A stretch of DNA of 64,000 nt, taken from NCBI GenBank assembly GCA_050633625.1, contig JBOEGW010000003.1, positions 518,350 to 582,349 of the forward strand, in the 5' to 3' direction. Below, piece after piece: positions 43,662 through 53,007 of this stretch. Position 1 is the first letter of the stretch. Each line of letters begins with the position of its first letter. The position numbers were made by a program, and so were the translations under genes. The notes beneath the pieces are model-generated. The model was not told the DNA's origin. It saw only the letters and a program-made list of their open reading frames with translations, and made no database searches. Source of the DNA: JBOEGW01 sp050633625 (GTDB lineage Bacteria > Pseudomonadota > Alphaproteobacteria > Rhodobacterales > Rhodobacteraceae).

Positions 43662-44957
43662 ATGACCATTCAACCTGTTTTGATTGCTGGCGGCGGGATC
43701 GGCGGCTTTAGCCTTGCATTGACGCTGGAACAAATTGGCGTGCCATGTATCGTTTTTGAACAGGTGAGCACGCTGCGCCCTCTCGGGGTGGGGATCAACT
43801 TGCAACCCAATGCGGTGCGCGAACTCTTTGACCTTGGGATTGACGCGCAGGCGTTGGATCAAGTGGGCATCGCCGCGAAAGAATGGGCGCTTGTCGGGTT
43901 GAACGGGAATGACGTTTACTCTGAGCCGCGCGGCACGCTGGCCGGGTATAGTTGGCCGCAATATGCCGTGCATCGCGGGAAATTCCACATGTTGCTTCAC
44001 GACACATTTGTTGAGCGCGCCGGGGCATCCTCTGTCCGCTTGGGCCAAAAGGTTGTCGGCTATGAAAACCACCCGAATGGCGTCACAGCGGTGGTCGAAA
44101 CCAGTGCGGGAGAGATCCTGCGCATCGAAGGCAGTTTGCTGTTTGGTGCGGACGGGATTCATTCGGCAGTGCGCGCGCAGATGCACCCTGAGCAACCACC
44201 GATCCATTGGGGTGGCGCGTTGATGTGGCGGGGGACAACGAGAGCGAAGCCTATCCGGACCGGGTCAAGTTTCGTGGGCCTTGGGACGCATAAACATCGG
44301 ATGGTGATTTACCCGATTGGTCCAGTCGACTCCGATGGGTTTGCTGAGATCAACTGGATCGCGGAGCAAACTTTGGACGATCCAAACGCGCGCCAAAATA
44401 CCGGATGGTTTGCTCAGGTCGAAATCGACGATTTCGCGCATGAGTTTGACGGTTGGACCTATGATTGGCTCGATGTGCCTGCGCTCATCCGAGGTGCTGA
44501 TGTTGCCTATGAAAACCCGATGATCGACCGCGACCCTGTGTCGACTTGGGTGGATGGCAATGTGGCCTTAATGGGGGATGCGGCGCATGCGATGTATCCG
44601 ACCGGCTCAAACGGTGCGAGCCAAGCCGTGATTGATGCGCGCGAAATCGGCGCGGCGATGCTGGCTCATGGGGTCAATTCGCAAGCGCTCAAATCCTATG
44701 ATGATGCTTTCTGCGGGCCGGTGTCTGAGCTTATTCTGCGCAATCGGGGGGCGGGGCCATTTGGGCTTTTGAACACGGTTGATGAGCGGTGTGGCGGTGA
44801 ATTTGACAATATTGACGACATCATCCCTGCGGATGAGCGCGCCGAATTCATGAGCAAGTATAAAGCGGCAGCAGGGTTTGCCATTGAAAAACTAAATGCG
44901 GCCTCCCCCACGATTGCGAAGGGCGCAACGGTGAAGCGCTTGCAGGGCGTTGGCTAG
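43662..44957 (+). CDS. FAD-dependent monooxygenase (flavin-dependent oxidoreductase, PhzS/hydroxylase type)
   Basis: A 431-residue group A flavin monooxygenase. The FAD dinucleotide motif is IAGGGIGGFSLALTL (about 6-20), the second FAD/NADPH region (DG motif) is LLFGADGIHSAVRAQM and the GD motif is VALMGDAAHAMYPTGSNGASQ. Such enzymes hydroxylate aromatic or enolic substrates with NAD(P)H. It lies 69 bases after the hydrolase with a GAGGGAGGG ribosome site. It is the last gene of the import/catabolism cassette and its 3' end carries half of a terminator stem. Confidence 0.9.
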   Translation: MTIQPVLIAGGGIGGFSLALTLEQIGVPCIVFEQVSTLRPLGVGINLQPNAVRELFDLGIDAQALDQVGIAAKEWALVGLNGNDVYSEPRGTLAGYSWPQYAVHRGKFHMLLHDTFVERAGASSVRLGQKVVGYENHPNGVTAVVETSAGEILRIEGSLLFGADGIHSAVRAQMHPEQPPIHWGGALMWRGTTRAKPIRTGSSFVGLGTHKHRMVIYPIGPVDSDGFAEINWIAEQTLDDPNARQNTGWFAQVEIDDFAHEFDGWTYDWLDVPALIRGADVAYENPMIDRDPVSTWVDGNVALMGDAAHAMYPTGSNGASQAVIDAREIGAAMLAHGVNSQALKSYDDAFCGPVSELILRNRGAGPFGLLNTVDERCGGEFDNIDDIIPADERAEFMSKYKAAAGFAIEKLNAASPTIAKGATVKRLQGVG

Positions 44958-44976
44958 GGTGTGACAGGCCAACGCC
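44946..44976. terminator. Hairpin between convergent monooxygenase and chemotaxis genes
   Basis: GGCGTTGGC and GCCAACGCC make a perfect 9-bp stem with a 13-base loop. The left arm includes the last codons of the monooxygenase gene, and the right arm lies just beyond the stop of the minus-strand chemotaxis gene. No T-run is seen, so strength is uncertain. Confidence 0.6.
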
Positions 44977-44983
44977 TGCCTGC

Positions 44984-46435
44984 TTATTCGCCCGCCATAC
45001 GATAGCTGGGCGCGCCATGTCCTTCGGTAATCATGAACTGCCCCATGAGGGCGGCGAGTGTTCCCGCATTCGCCAAAAGCTCTTGTGCCGCGGCTGAGGT
45101 CTCCTCCACCATGGCGGCGTTTTGCTGGGTGGCATTGCTCATATTGCCGACCGCCCCAGACACTTTTTCGATACTCATTGTTTGCTCATCAGCCGCAGAT
45201 GAAATCGCCACGACCTCTTGAGCGATTTCTCCAACCTGCGCCTTTGCCTTGCGCAGAGCGGCTGCGGTTTCTTGAATAGTGGTTTCGCCCGATTGCACGA
45301 ATGCAGAGCTGGTGCCCAAGAGGTCGCGAATTGAAGTTGCGCTTTCTCCGGCGCGTTGCGCAAGCGCGCGTACTTCGCTTGCCACCACTGAAAAACCTCG
45401 CCCAGCATCTCCTGCGCGGGCGGCTTCAACTGAGGCATTCAGCGCAAGCAAATTGGTTTGCATCGCGATCTTATCAATCACCGAAATCGTCTTGTTGATG
45501 TCCTCAAAACTTGAGGCGATATCGCCCATGGTTTTTTCGGCCTCGTTCATTCTTTCATTCGCTTCACTCACAACAGTTGTGGCGCTCTCAACGGCCCCTT
45601 CGGCGCGTTTCGCACTTGTTCGGTTTTGCTGCGCCTTGTCGCGGACAGTTTCCAATGTCGTTGTGCTGTCTTGCAAATCAGCAGCCTGGCGCTCGGTGCG
45701 GATCGCCAAATCCTGCGTTGCACGCCCAATCCCCTGACTGCCCCCTTCAACCGCGCTGGCGGTCTCTCGGATTTGCGTCATCGTATCGTTCAAGGCTGCA
45801 ACGGCATTATTGAAGTGATTTCTCGCGTCGGAAATTTGACTGGGCGCATCCGCACCGATCTTGAAGGTCAAATCTCGCTTGGATAGGGCGCGCAAAGCTT
45901 GCGACAATACCTCGGTCGCCCGCCGATCCTCATCGGCTTTCGCCTGTCGTTCGGCATCAAATTTCGCCCGTTCTTCGTCTGCCTCCGCTGTCAGTACGGC
46001 AAAGTAATGCGACATCGTCACCGCGACATCGGCGAAAATTGACTGCATGACAGATCGGATCGATTCGGTGCGCTCGGCTGGGTCGTTTGCCGTCTCCTCT
46101 GCCTCAAGCGCTTCGAGCAAATAGACAATCTGGTAGGAGGCATAGTCGCCATAGCCCTTGAGATAGGCAGGATAGGATATTTGCGTTGCGATACGTTGAG
46201 CCAACTGCGCCTGAAGGTCAAAATAGGCTGCGGAAAAATCCCCGGTTCCGATCATTTGCCACTTCGCGCTTTCCGCCGCCATGAGTTCGGGCGGAATTTC
46301 GGAAATGTCCGGATCAACCCAAGCGTAGGCTTTTAATAGCGTCTCGCGCAGCCGTGGGTTTGTCAGGGCGAACACCCGCTCACCGCGGGCCTTCTGCGCA
46401 CCTGTCCAAGGGGTAATCTCTTTCTTGATCGGCAT
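44984..46435 (-). CDS. Soluble methyl-accepting chemotaxis protein with protoglobin-like sensor domain
   Basis: A 483-residue receptor without membrane segments. The N-terminal domain (about 1-170) resembles a globin-coupled sensor (AAESAKWQMIGTGDFSAAYF, then YPAYLKGYGDYASYQ), but the stretch where the haem-ligating His normally sits (QRIATQISYPAY) contains no histidine. A coiled-coil linker (about 150-200) and a HAMP-like region precede the signalling domain, whose tip IAMQTNLLALNASVEAARAG contacts CheA and CheW. It ends without a CheR-binding pentapeptide. It lies between the monooxygenase and urt genes and may signal from the cytoplasm. Confidence 0.9.
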   Translation of the reverse strand: MPIKKEITPWTGAQKARGERVFALTNPRLRETLLKAYAWVDPDISEIPPELMAAESAKWQMIGTGDFSAAYFDLQAQLAQRIATQISYPAYLKGYGDYASYQIVYLLEALEAEETANDPAERTESIRSVMQSIFADVAVTMSHYFAVLTAEADEERAKFDAERQAKADEDRRATEVLSQALRALSKRDLTFKIGADAPSQISDARNHFNNAVAALNDTMTQIRETASAVEGGSQGIGRATQDLAIRTERQAADLQDSTTTLETVRDKAQQNRTSAKRAEGAVESATTVVSEANERMNEAEKTMGDIASSFEDINKTISVIDKIAMQTNLLALNASVEAARAGDAGRGFSVVASEVRALAQRAGESATSIRDLLGTSSAFVQSGETTIQETAAALRKAKAQVGEIAQEVVAISSAADEQTMSIEKVSGAVGNMSNATQQNAAMVEETSAAAQELLANAGTLAALMGQFMITEGHGAPSYRMAGE

Positions 46436-46504
46436 ATCCGTCTCCTTCAGGATTTCAGCCGACCCTAAAGAATAGTCCTTACCAATTCCTGAAGCGCAGC
46501 TGTG

Positions 46505-47200
46505 TCAGACGGACACACCCTCCAAGAGCTGCTCACGGGTGATTTCGCCTTTGGGACCGGCGAGAGTTACGGCACCTCGGCGCAGCACGACGAATTTGTC
46601 GCCAAGCTCATGCGCAAAGTCGAAAAACTGCTCCACCAGAATGATCGCCATTTGCCCCTCATCACGCAGATGAGAAATGACCCGGCCAATTTGCTGGATG
46701 ATGTTGGGCTGAATGCCTTCTGTCGGCTCGTCGAGAAGTAAGAGTTTGGGTTTAGTGATGAGCGCGCGCGCGATGGCGAGCTGTTGTTGTTGCCCACCGG
46801 ACAAGTCACCGCCCCGCCGATTTTGCATTTCCTTTAGGACCGGAAACAACTCAAACATCGCCTCCGGCACCTCATGTTCGCTCTTTGGCAGGCAAGCAAA
46901 CGCGGTTTCCATATTTTCGCGCACCGTCAACAGCGGGAATATCTCGCGCCCTTGTGACACAAGCGCTACGCCTTTGTGCGCCAGTTGGTGCGCTGACAAA
47001 ACGGGAAGTGTTTCACCGTCAAGAACCACAGTCCCACCTGACCGTGCATGGCGGCCACAAATGGCACGGATCAGCGAGGTTTTCCCGACCCCGTTTGTCC
47101 CCATAACGCAGGTGATTTCGCCGGTCTCTGCCTCTAACGAGATACCGTTGAGGATTTGACTGTGGCCGTAATGCAGAGTGAGATCGTCAATTTTCAGCAT
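46505..47200 (-). CDS. urtE: Urea ABC transporter ATP-binding protein UrtE
   Basis: A 231-residue LivF-type ATPase. Walker A is GTNGVGKTS, the signature is LSGGQQQQLAIAR and Walker B is LLLLDEPTEGIQPNIIQQIG, the last a mark of UrtE. The chosen ATG (MLKIDDLTLHYG) matches the family N-terminus and lies 1 base after the urtD stop. Last gene of urtABCDE, which imports urea and short amides. Confidence 0.93.
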   Translation of the reverse strand: MLKIDDLTLHYGHSQILNGISLEAETGEITCVMGTNGVGKTSLIRAICGRHARSGGTVVLDGETLPVLSAHQLAHKGVALVSQGREIFPLLTVRENMETAFACLPKSEHEVPEAMFELFPVLKEMQNRRGGDLSGGQQQQLAIARALITKPKLLLLDEPTEGIQPNIIQQIGRVISHLRDEGQMAIILVEQFFDFAHELGDKFVVLRRGAVTLAGPKGEITREQLLEGVSV

Positions 47201-47201
47201 C

Positions 47202-47942
47202 TTATCGCCCCAGATAAACGTCAATGACGTCTTGGTTTGCGGTCACGTGATCAAGGCTGCCTTCCGCCAAGACAGACCCCTCATGCAGCACCGTCACACG
47301 GCATTCGAGCCGCCGGATGAACTCCATATCATGCTCGACCACCACGACCGCGCGAGTCTTGGCGGCTTCAACCAATATGTCAGTTGTTTTTTCCCGCTCC
47401 TCTGGCGTCATCCCCGCGGCTGGTTCGTCCACCAACAATAGACGTGGTTCCTGCGCCAAGAGCATGCCGATTTCGAGCCATTGTTTTTGACCATGCGACA
47501 GCTCGCCTGATTTGCGCCAAAGCTCATTCGCAAGGCCAATATCGGCTGCCAATTCCGCCACCTTATCAAGGTCGGCCTGCGCGGCTTTCCAGAACAGAAC
47601 CTTGAACGGACCACGTTGGTTTTTGAGCGCCATGAGCAGGTTATCCTGCACCGTCTGGTCCTCAAACACTGTTGGTTTTTGGAACTTTCGGCCAATGCCC
47701 GCCTGAGCGATTTTGGCCTCGTTCATGCCAAGCAGGGACACGCCCTTTTCGCCCCATAAAATCCGGCCTTCATCCGGGCGTGTTTTGCCGGTGACAATAT
47801 CCATAAAGGTGGTTTTCCCGGCACCGTTCGGGCCGATGATTGCGCGCATTTCGGCGTATCCGATTTGAAACGACAGGTTGTTGATGGCGCGAAATCCATC
47901 AAACGTGACCGACACGCCCGACACTTCCAAGAGCTGGCTCAT
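47202..47942 (-). CDS. urtD: Urea ABC transporter ATP-binding protein UrtD
   Basis: A 246-residue LivG-type ATPase. Walker A is GPNGAGKTT, the signature is LSHGQKQWLEIGML and Walker B is LLLVDEPAAGMTPEE, with switch His in VVEHDMEF. KIAQAGIGRKFQKPTVFEDQTV is typical of UrtD. Its start overlaps the urtC stop by 4 bases. Confidence 0.94.
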   Translation of the reverse strand: MSQLLEVSGVSVTFDGFRAINNLSFQIGYAEMRAIIGPNGAGKTTFMDIVTGKTRPDEGRILWGEKGVSLLGMNEAKIAQAGIGRKFQKPTVFEDQTVQDNLLMALKNQRGPFKVLFWKAAQADLDKVAELAADIGLANELWRKSGELSHGQKQWLEIGMLLAQEPRLLLVDEPAAGMTPEEREKTTDILVEAAKTRAVVVVEHDMEFIRRLECRVTVLHEGSVLAEGSLDHVTANQDVIDVYLGR

Positions 47943-49171
47943 TCGTTGGCTTCCTTTTCACGCAAGCTGCCCTGATCGGGGCCAAGATCCGCCCCATGGC
48001 GATCTGGAGCGCGGCGATTTTCTATGAGATCAAACAACCCGCCAATGCCTTTGGGGGCGAACAATGTCACGAACACAAACGACAAACCGAGCAGGATCGT
48101 CCACCAATCCACCCAACTGATCGTGTAAAAACCAAGGTTGATATCGGGCGCCTGACCGCCCGTGAAAAACGTCGATACGAGCGAAACGAAGACCGCGCCA
48201 ATCACCGCGCCATAAAGCCGACCGCGCCCACCGATCGCCACCCAAACAGCGAGGTAAATCGATGCGATCGGCGCGACCTCGGCTGGGTTGATGATCCCTG
48301 CTTGCGGGTAATAGAGCGCCCCTGCGATGCCGGCGATCATCGCCGTCACAGTGAACAACACAAGTTTATAGTTCTCAACGGAGTATCCAAGAAATCGCAC
48401 ACGGGCCTCATTGTCGCGAATGCCCAAAATGACGCTGCCAAATTTGCCTGACACGATCCAGGCTGCAAGCAGATAGCCAAGGCCAAGCGCCAACGCAGAC
48501 GCCCAGAAGAACCACATCGACACGAGGTCTTGGCTGACATCATCCAGGCCCGGCAGGTTTTGCAACCCGGAGAGACCGTTGTTGCCGCGCAGCCCGCTGT
48601 CATTTTGAAAGAGGTAAAGCGAGAGCGCCAAAGTCATCGCTTGTGTCAGGATCGACAAGTACACCCCGGTGACGCGCGAACGAAAGGCAAGCCAGCCAAA
48701 CACAAGCGCCAGCACTCCGGGCACCGCCACAACCAAGAAGAGTTGCAACACCAGCGAGTGCGAAAACATCCAGATCACGGGGAAATCACTAGAGCCGACA
48801 ACACCAAAAATCTGGTTGCCGATGGCGGCGCTGATCTCACTGTCCGTTGCCGGGATTGGGTTGCTTGCAAGGGAGGTTTCCACAATCCCCTTCGTGCGCT
48901 CAAACATCAGCCACATGCCAATCATGTAGCCACCTAGCCCGAAGAACGCGAAGTGCCCAAGGCTCAAGATACCCGCAAATCCCCAGACCAAATCCATGGC
49001 CACCGCGATGAGCGCAAAACAAAGCGTTTTGCCAAGAGTTTTCACAAAGGACGTCGAGATGATCCCGATACCAAAGCCTTCACTCATCACGGTGACGGCG
49101 ATTGTGAACAGTCCCAGAACAGCAAGGAAAATCAGGATTGACGGGTTTTTGACGACAAAGGAATTTCTCAT
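47939..49171 (-). CDS. urtC: Urea ABC transporter permease UrtC
   Basis: A 410-residue LivM-type permease with about ten hydrophobic segments. IAVAMDLVWGFAGILSLGHFAFFGLGGYMIGMW (reduced: VWGFAGILSLGHFAFFG) is the family signature; QNDSGLRGNNGLSG is a UrtC-specific periplasmic block, and ILGIRDNEARVRFLGYS is the ATPase-contact loop. It follows urtB by 3 bases. Confidence 0.94.
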   Translation of the reverse strand: MRNSFVVKNPSILIFLAVLGLFTIAVTVMSEGFGIGIISTSFVKTLGKTLCFALIAVAMDLVWGFAGILSLGHFAFFGLGGYMIGMWLMFERTKGIVETSLASNPIPATDSEISAAIGNQIFGVVGSSDFPVIWMFSHSLVLQLFLVVAVPGVLALVFGWLAFRSRVTGVYLSILTQAMTLALSLYLFQNDSGLRGNNGLSGLQNLPGLDDVSQDLVSMWFFWASALALGLGYLLAAWIVSGKFGSVILGIRDNEARVRFLGYSVENYKLVLFTVTAMIAGIAGALYYPQAGIINPAEVAPIASIYLAVWVAIGGRGRLYGAVIGAVFVSLVSTFFTGGQAPDINLGFYTISWVDWWTILLGLSFVFVTLFAPKGIGGLFDLIENRRAPDRHGADLGPDQGSLREKEANE

Positions 49172-49174
49172 GGT

Positions 49175-51130
49175 TCAGTCCCCCGCCGCCCGGCCTTTGA
49201 GGGCGATAATCCCTCGCGGCCGGAACTGAATAAAGATGATGATAAAGATGATCATGTAGGTTTGCGCGGCGAGCGTATTGGACGGGTTCATCCATTCGAT
49301 GCCTTTTTGCAGACCGCCGATCATCCCAGCGCCCAAAAGCGTGCCCCAGATGTTGCCAACACCACCCACAACCACAGTCATAAAGCTTTGAACGATGTAG
49401 TCCGCACCCAGCTCAGAGGTGACTTTCGCGAACAACCCAATCGCCACACCGGCGATCCCGGCGATGCCAGATCCAAGGCCAAAGGTGAGCATATTGACGC
49501 GCCCCGGATTGATCCCCATCGCCGCCGCCATACCCGGATTTTGCGTCACGGCACGGGTTTCAAGGCCCAGTCTGGTCTTCTTCATGATGAACAAGAACAG
49601 TCCCAAGAACACCAAGGCGAGGACGAAAATCGCGATGCGGATGTAGCTAATCGACACAACATCATTGAGCACCCACGCCCCACCGAGCCAATCAGGCGAC
49701 GTGAGCGGGCGGGCTTGAGTGCCAAAGATATTCTTGGCGAGCTGTTGCAGCGCAATCGAAATCCCGAAGGTCGCCAAAAGCGTTTCCAATGGGCGGTTAT
49801 ACAACCAGCGGATCACCAGTCGTTCCATCGCAACACCGGCGGCAAATGTCACCACGAAGGCGAGCGGAATGGCGACAATAATGGACACCGTATGATTGGG
49901 GATGACCTGTTGTACCACGTATCCGGTATAGGCCCCCATCATGATGAATTCGCCATGGGCCATGTTGATCACGCCCATCACACCAAAGGTAATCGCAAGG
50001 CCAATTGCCGCAAGAAAGTAGATAGAGCCAAGACTGAGTGCATCCAGCCCAAGATCAAGCCCTTGGTTGAAGCTGACCTTTGTCGAAATCGCCTTAAGCG
50101 CCTTTGAGGCCGCGGCGGTCACTGCGGGGTCTTGGTCAAAATAAACCTCCGCAAATGTATGGGCGCCAAGTGCGGCTGTGATCTCGTCAGCTGTCGGTTT
50201 TGGCTGCACTGTGCCTGCGCGCGCGAGGGCGCTATAGGCGGCGTTTCGTTGGCTCATATCCGACAACTCTGCGAGCGCAATTCCTCCGACCATGCCCTCT
50301 TCGATATTCGACGCCAGCGCGACGCGCATCATGTCATCCGTGATGATGGGAGGGGCAAGCCCTTTTTCCGCGAGCAATTGGTAAGCCTCTGCGCGCGGCA
50401 AATCCACTGAGCCGGGGCGCAACAGCTTTGCGGTATTCACATCCGCCGGCGCCGCCCCCTCAAAGATTTCGATTTTGGTGGCGACAAGCGGGTTCAGCGC
50501 GGCGCGCGCATCCACGCCAAGATCGCCCGACAGGCTGTCTATCGCTGCAATCCGCGCCGCCGCGTCGGTGTCATAGGAAATTGTCAAAAGAGTTTCGAGC
50601 CGGGTCTTGCGCGCCAAGAGAACCGTGTCGGTTTCGCCCTCAATCGAAGCACGCAGCGGGGCGAGAAGGCTCGCGTTCGTATCACGTTCCAGCGACAAAA
50701 TTGCCTCGGCCCGGCGCATTGGATCAGGGTCATTCAGTTGAAAAGCGACAAGTGCGGTCCCGAGAAGCGCACGGATGCCAGAGTTCGGTTTAATCTGCTT
50801 CAGATCAGCTTTGGGGGCCTCGCCGACCACGGCGCCACTGTCAAAATCCGTCAGCGTGAGGCCATCTTCGGAAGGCTCTGCGCGAAAAAATAGTCCGTCC
50901 GACTTGCGTTGCCACATCTCCTTGGCTTGCCAAGCTTGAAGCACATCTTGGGCTTGCGGCAATCCCGACCCCGCCACTGCGTCGATCGCTGGACCGATGG
51001 TTTTGCGGGATGACTTGACGATCACGTCTGCGTTGTCTTGCAAGATGATCTGCATCGCGCCGTCTTGGGCATGAGCACTCATTGCAAATGACGCTGCCGC
51101 GACTGCGATCAGGAGTAAGCGTTTCAACAT
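49175..51130 (-). CDS. urtB: Urea ABC transporter permease UrtB
   Basis: A 651-residue permease of the long UrtB form. A signal peptide and periplasmic domain (about 1-355, helical, Ala-rich) precede the LivH-like membrane part, which starts near LSLGSIYFLAAIGLAITFG and carries VMGVINMAHGEFIMMGAYTG. The contact loop is TRLGLETRAVTQNPGMAAAMG. The N-terminal domain is a normal feature of UrtB in Proteobacteria, not a fusion unique to this strain. A hairpin separates it from urtA. Confidence 0.93.
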   Translation of the reverse strand: MLKRLLLIAVAAASFAMSAHAQDGAMQIILQDNADVIVKSSRKTIGPAIDAVAGSGLPQAQDVLQAWQAKEMWQRKSDGLFFRAEPSEDGLTLTDFDSGAVVGEAPKADLKQIKPNSGIRALLGTALVAFQLNDPDPMRRAEAILSLERDTNASLLAPLRASIEGETDTVLLARKTRLETLLTISYDTDAAARIAAIDSLSGDLGVDARAALNPLVATKIEIFEGAAPADVNTAKLLRPGSVDLPRAEAYQLLAEKGLAPPIITDDMMRVALASNIEEGMVGGIALAELSDMSQRNAAYSALARAGTVQPKPTADEITAALGAHTFAEVYFDQDPAVTAAASKALKAISTKVSFNQGLDLGLDALSLGSIYFLAAIGLAITFGVMGVINMAHGEFIMMGAYTGYVVQQVIPNHTVSIIVAIPLAFVVTFAAGVAMERLVIRWLYNRPLETLLATFGISIALQQLAKNIFGTQARPLTSPDWLGGAWVLNDVVSISYIRIAIFVLALVFLGLFLFIMKKTRLGLETRAVTQNPGMAAAMGINPGRVNMLTFGLGSGIAGIAGVAIGLFAKVTSELGADYIVQSFMTVVVGGVGNIWGTLLGAGMIGGLQKGIEWMNPSNTLAAQTYMIIFIIIFIQFRPRGIIALKGRAAGD

Positions 51131-51199
51131 GTTTGGGTGTCCCTGCCGCGCTTTTGGCCAGTCGATTTTGGTCAGTTCTAGTTTGACCTTCGTAAGAAC

Positions 51200-51223
51200 G
51201 GGCGGCGCGTTGCCCCGCCGCCC
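51200..51223 (-). terminator. GC-rich hairpin between urtA and urtB
   Basis: GGGCGGCG and CGCCGCCC form a perfect 8-bp stem with an 8-base loop just after the urtA stop. No T-run follows on the minus strand. It probably protects the urtA message or causes partial termination, giving more binding protein than permease. Confidence 0.7.
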
Positions 51224-51232
51224 GCGTTGGCT

Positions 51233-52513
51233 TTAGTAGTTGGATTTCAGCTGTACGCAGCTTTCAGTCTCGGTGTTGTACATGCCACAACCGAGGTCTT
51301 TCCAATCGGATTTGAGCACGGCACTTTCTGGCAGAAAATCAGTCCAAGCATCGCCCGGCACCGGATCCGTCGCGGAGATAATATCGAACTGACCGTCTTC
51401 GAGAATTTCACCAATCAGAACCGGCTTGGAAAGGTGATGGTTCACACCCATAACCGCTGTACCGCCTGTGAGGTTCGGAAATTCTTGGCCATACATCGCC
51501 ATGCGCACAGCGTCCACATCTGTCGTTCCTGCAGCTTCAACCGCGTTCACCCACATGTTGAACCCAATGTAGTGAGCTTCCATCGGATCGTTCGTGACCC
51601 GCTCTTCGCCCATACGCTCTTTCCATGTTGCGATGAAGTCAGCGTTTGCATCGCTTTCAGCGGATTGGAAGTAGTTCCACGCTGCGAGGTGACCAACAAG
51701 GTTCGATGTGTCCAAGCCCGAAAGCTCTTCTTCACCCACCGAGAAGGCAACAACAGGAATATCATCTGCCGAGATTCCAGCGGCGGCCAGCTCTTTGTAA
51801 AAGCCGATGTTCGCATCGCCATTGATGGTCGAGATCACACCGACCTTTTTGCCGTCCGCACCGAGCGCCACAACATCAGCGACAATTTTGGACCAATCGG
51901 AATGACCGAACGGTGTGTAGTTCACAAAGATGTCTTCTTCAGCGATGCCTTTGGATTTAAGGTAGCTCTCAAGAATGTTGTTTGTGGTGCGCGGGTACAC
52001 ATAGTCCGTGCCGAGCAAGGCGAACTTCTCAACGCCGAGCTCATCAAGGAAATAGTCCGTGGCCGGGATCGCCTGTTGGTTAGGCGCGGCACCTGTGTAG
52101 AACACGTTTTTGGAGCTTTCTTCGCCCTCATACTGGACAGGGTAGAACAACAACCCGTTCAATTCTTCGATCACAGGCAGCACGGATTTGCGCGACACTG
52201 AGGTCCAGTTGCCAAAGATCACGTCAACATCATGCACTGTCAGAAGTTCACGCGCCTTTTCTGCGAATAGCGGCCAATCGGAAGCCGGGTCAACGACAAC
52301 GGCTTCAAGGTCGCAACCTAGCAAGCCGCCTTTTTCGTTTTGCTGGTCTACCAGCATTTCGATTGTGTCTTTGAGGGTGGTTTCAGAAATCGCCATTGTG
52401 CCAGACAACGAGTGCAAAACACCGACTTTGATTGGACAATCCGCGGCAAAAGACGCGGTGGCAAATGCGGCAAGCGCAGCGGTACTTGTAAGAGCTGTTT
52501 TAAGGAATTTCAT
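51233..52513 (-). CDS. urtA: Urea ABC transporter substrate-binding protein UrtA
   Basis: A 426-residue periplasmic urea/short-amide-binding protein. The ATG at 52513 follows GGGAGAG and a signal peptide ending ASFA. Typical UrtA blocks: PIKVGVLHSLSGTMAISETTLKD, VIFGNWTSVSRKSVLPVIEELNG, LFYPVQYEGEESSKNVFYTGA and TNNILESYLKSKG. First gene of urtABCDE. No urease genes are in the window, so urea hydrolysis must be encoded elsewhere. Such operons are usually under nitrogen control, but I found no convincing sigma-54 site upstream. Confidence 0.96.
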   Translation of the reverse strand: MKFLKTALTSTAALAAFATASFAADCPIKVGVLHSLSGTMAISETTLKDTIEMLVDQQNEKGGLLGCDLEAVVVDPASDWPLFAEKARELLTVHDVDVIFGNWTSVSRKSVLPVIEELNGLLFYPVQYEGEESSKNVFYTGAAPNQQAIPATDYFLDELGVEKFALLGTDYVYPRTTNNILESYLKSKGIAEEDIFVNYTPFGHSDWSKIVADVVALGADGKKVGVISTINGDANIGFYKELAAAGISADDIPVVAFSVGEEELSGLDTSNLVGHLAAWNYFQSAESDANADFIATWKERMGEERVTNDPMEAHYIGFNMWVNAVEAAGTTDVDAVRMAMYGQEFPNLTGGTAVMGVNHHLSKPVLIGEILEDGQFDIISATDPVPGDAWTDFLPESAVLKSDWKDLGCGMYNTETESCVQLKSNY

Positions 52514-53007
52514 CTGTCTCTCCCTGCGGGTGGCGCGCGGCTGGCGAATGTCGCCGCTTTTCGCTGATGGCCCCCGCAACAATTGTTGCAATCCGTGTGG
52601 CGGGCTTCCTTTTTGAACCCCAGAGGTCCGTCACACGCCCAATTTTGGCCGAATAGGGCGGCACGATTGGGCATGGAAACCATCGAGATTTTGCGGGTCT
52701 GTTGGCAATCAAACGGCAAAAGGAATTATGACAGGGGCGTTAATTGCCTTCAAAATGGGCAAAATTCAGAGTTTTCGCTCAAAAATATAGCGTACTTTTT
52801 GGCCGTTTAGGGCGCTTTTCGGCAGGGTCTTGCCGTTCTTGCTCATATTTTCAGCACAATGACTGGGCGGGAATCATGGCGCTCTGTCCAGATCGAAATA
52901 GGCGGCCTACCCCAAATCCGCACTGTGGTTTGACGGGTCTGCGATACGGTATTTCGGCTTAGAGTTGATGGCGCAGCCCCCGCGCGAAACGCGAGGGCGA
53001 GCACAGC
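52514..53007. other. Intergenic region between urtA and the nuclease gene; no gene seen
   Basis: About 494 bases with no credible coding frame on either strand. It must contain the urtA promoter (reading left). I looked for a -24/-12 sigma-54 element and found only a poor match lacking the GG at -24. Near 52980-52998 CCCGCGCG and CGCGAGGG can fold into a short stem that may serve as the end of the nuclease transcript. The centre (52680-52810) is AT-richer than its surroundings. Confidence 0.6.

Noticed and set aside
51227..52201. 324-residue open frame antisense to urtA
   Set aside because: Composition rich in His, Cys and Arg, no ribosome site or domain; urtA on the other strand is certain.
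52590..52615. Sigma-54 promoter for urtA
   Set aside because: A TTGC is present at suitable spacing but the invariant GG of the -24 box is missing.
52583..52810. 75-codon frame in the urtA-nuclease intergenic region
   Set aside because: No ribosome site, no recognisable motif and atypical codon use; treated as non-coding.
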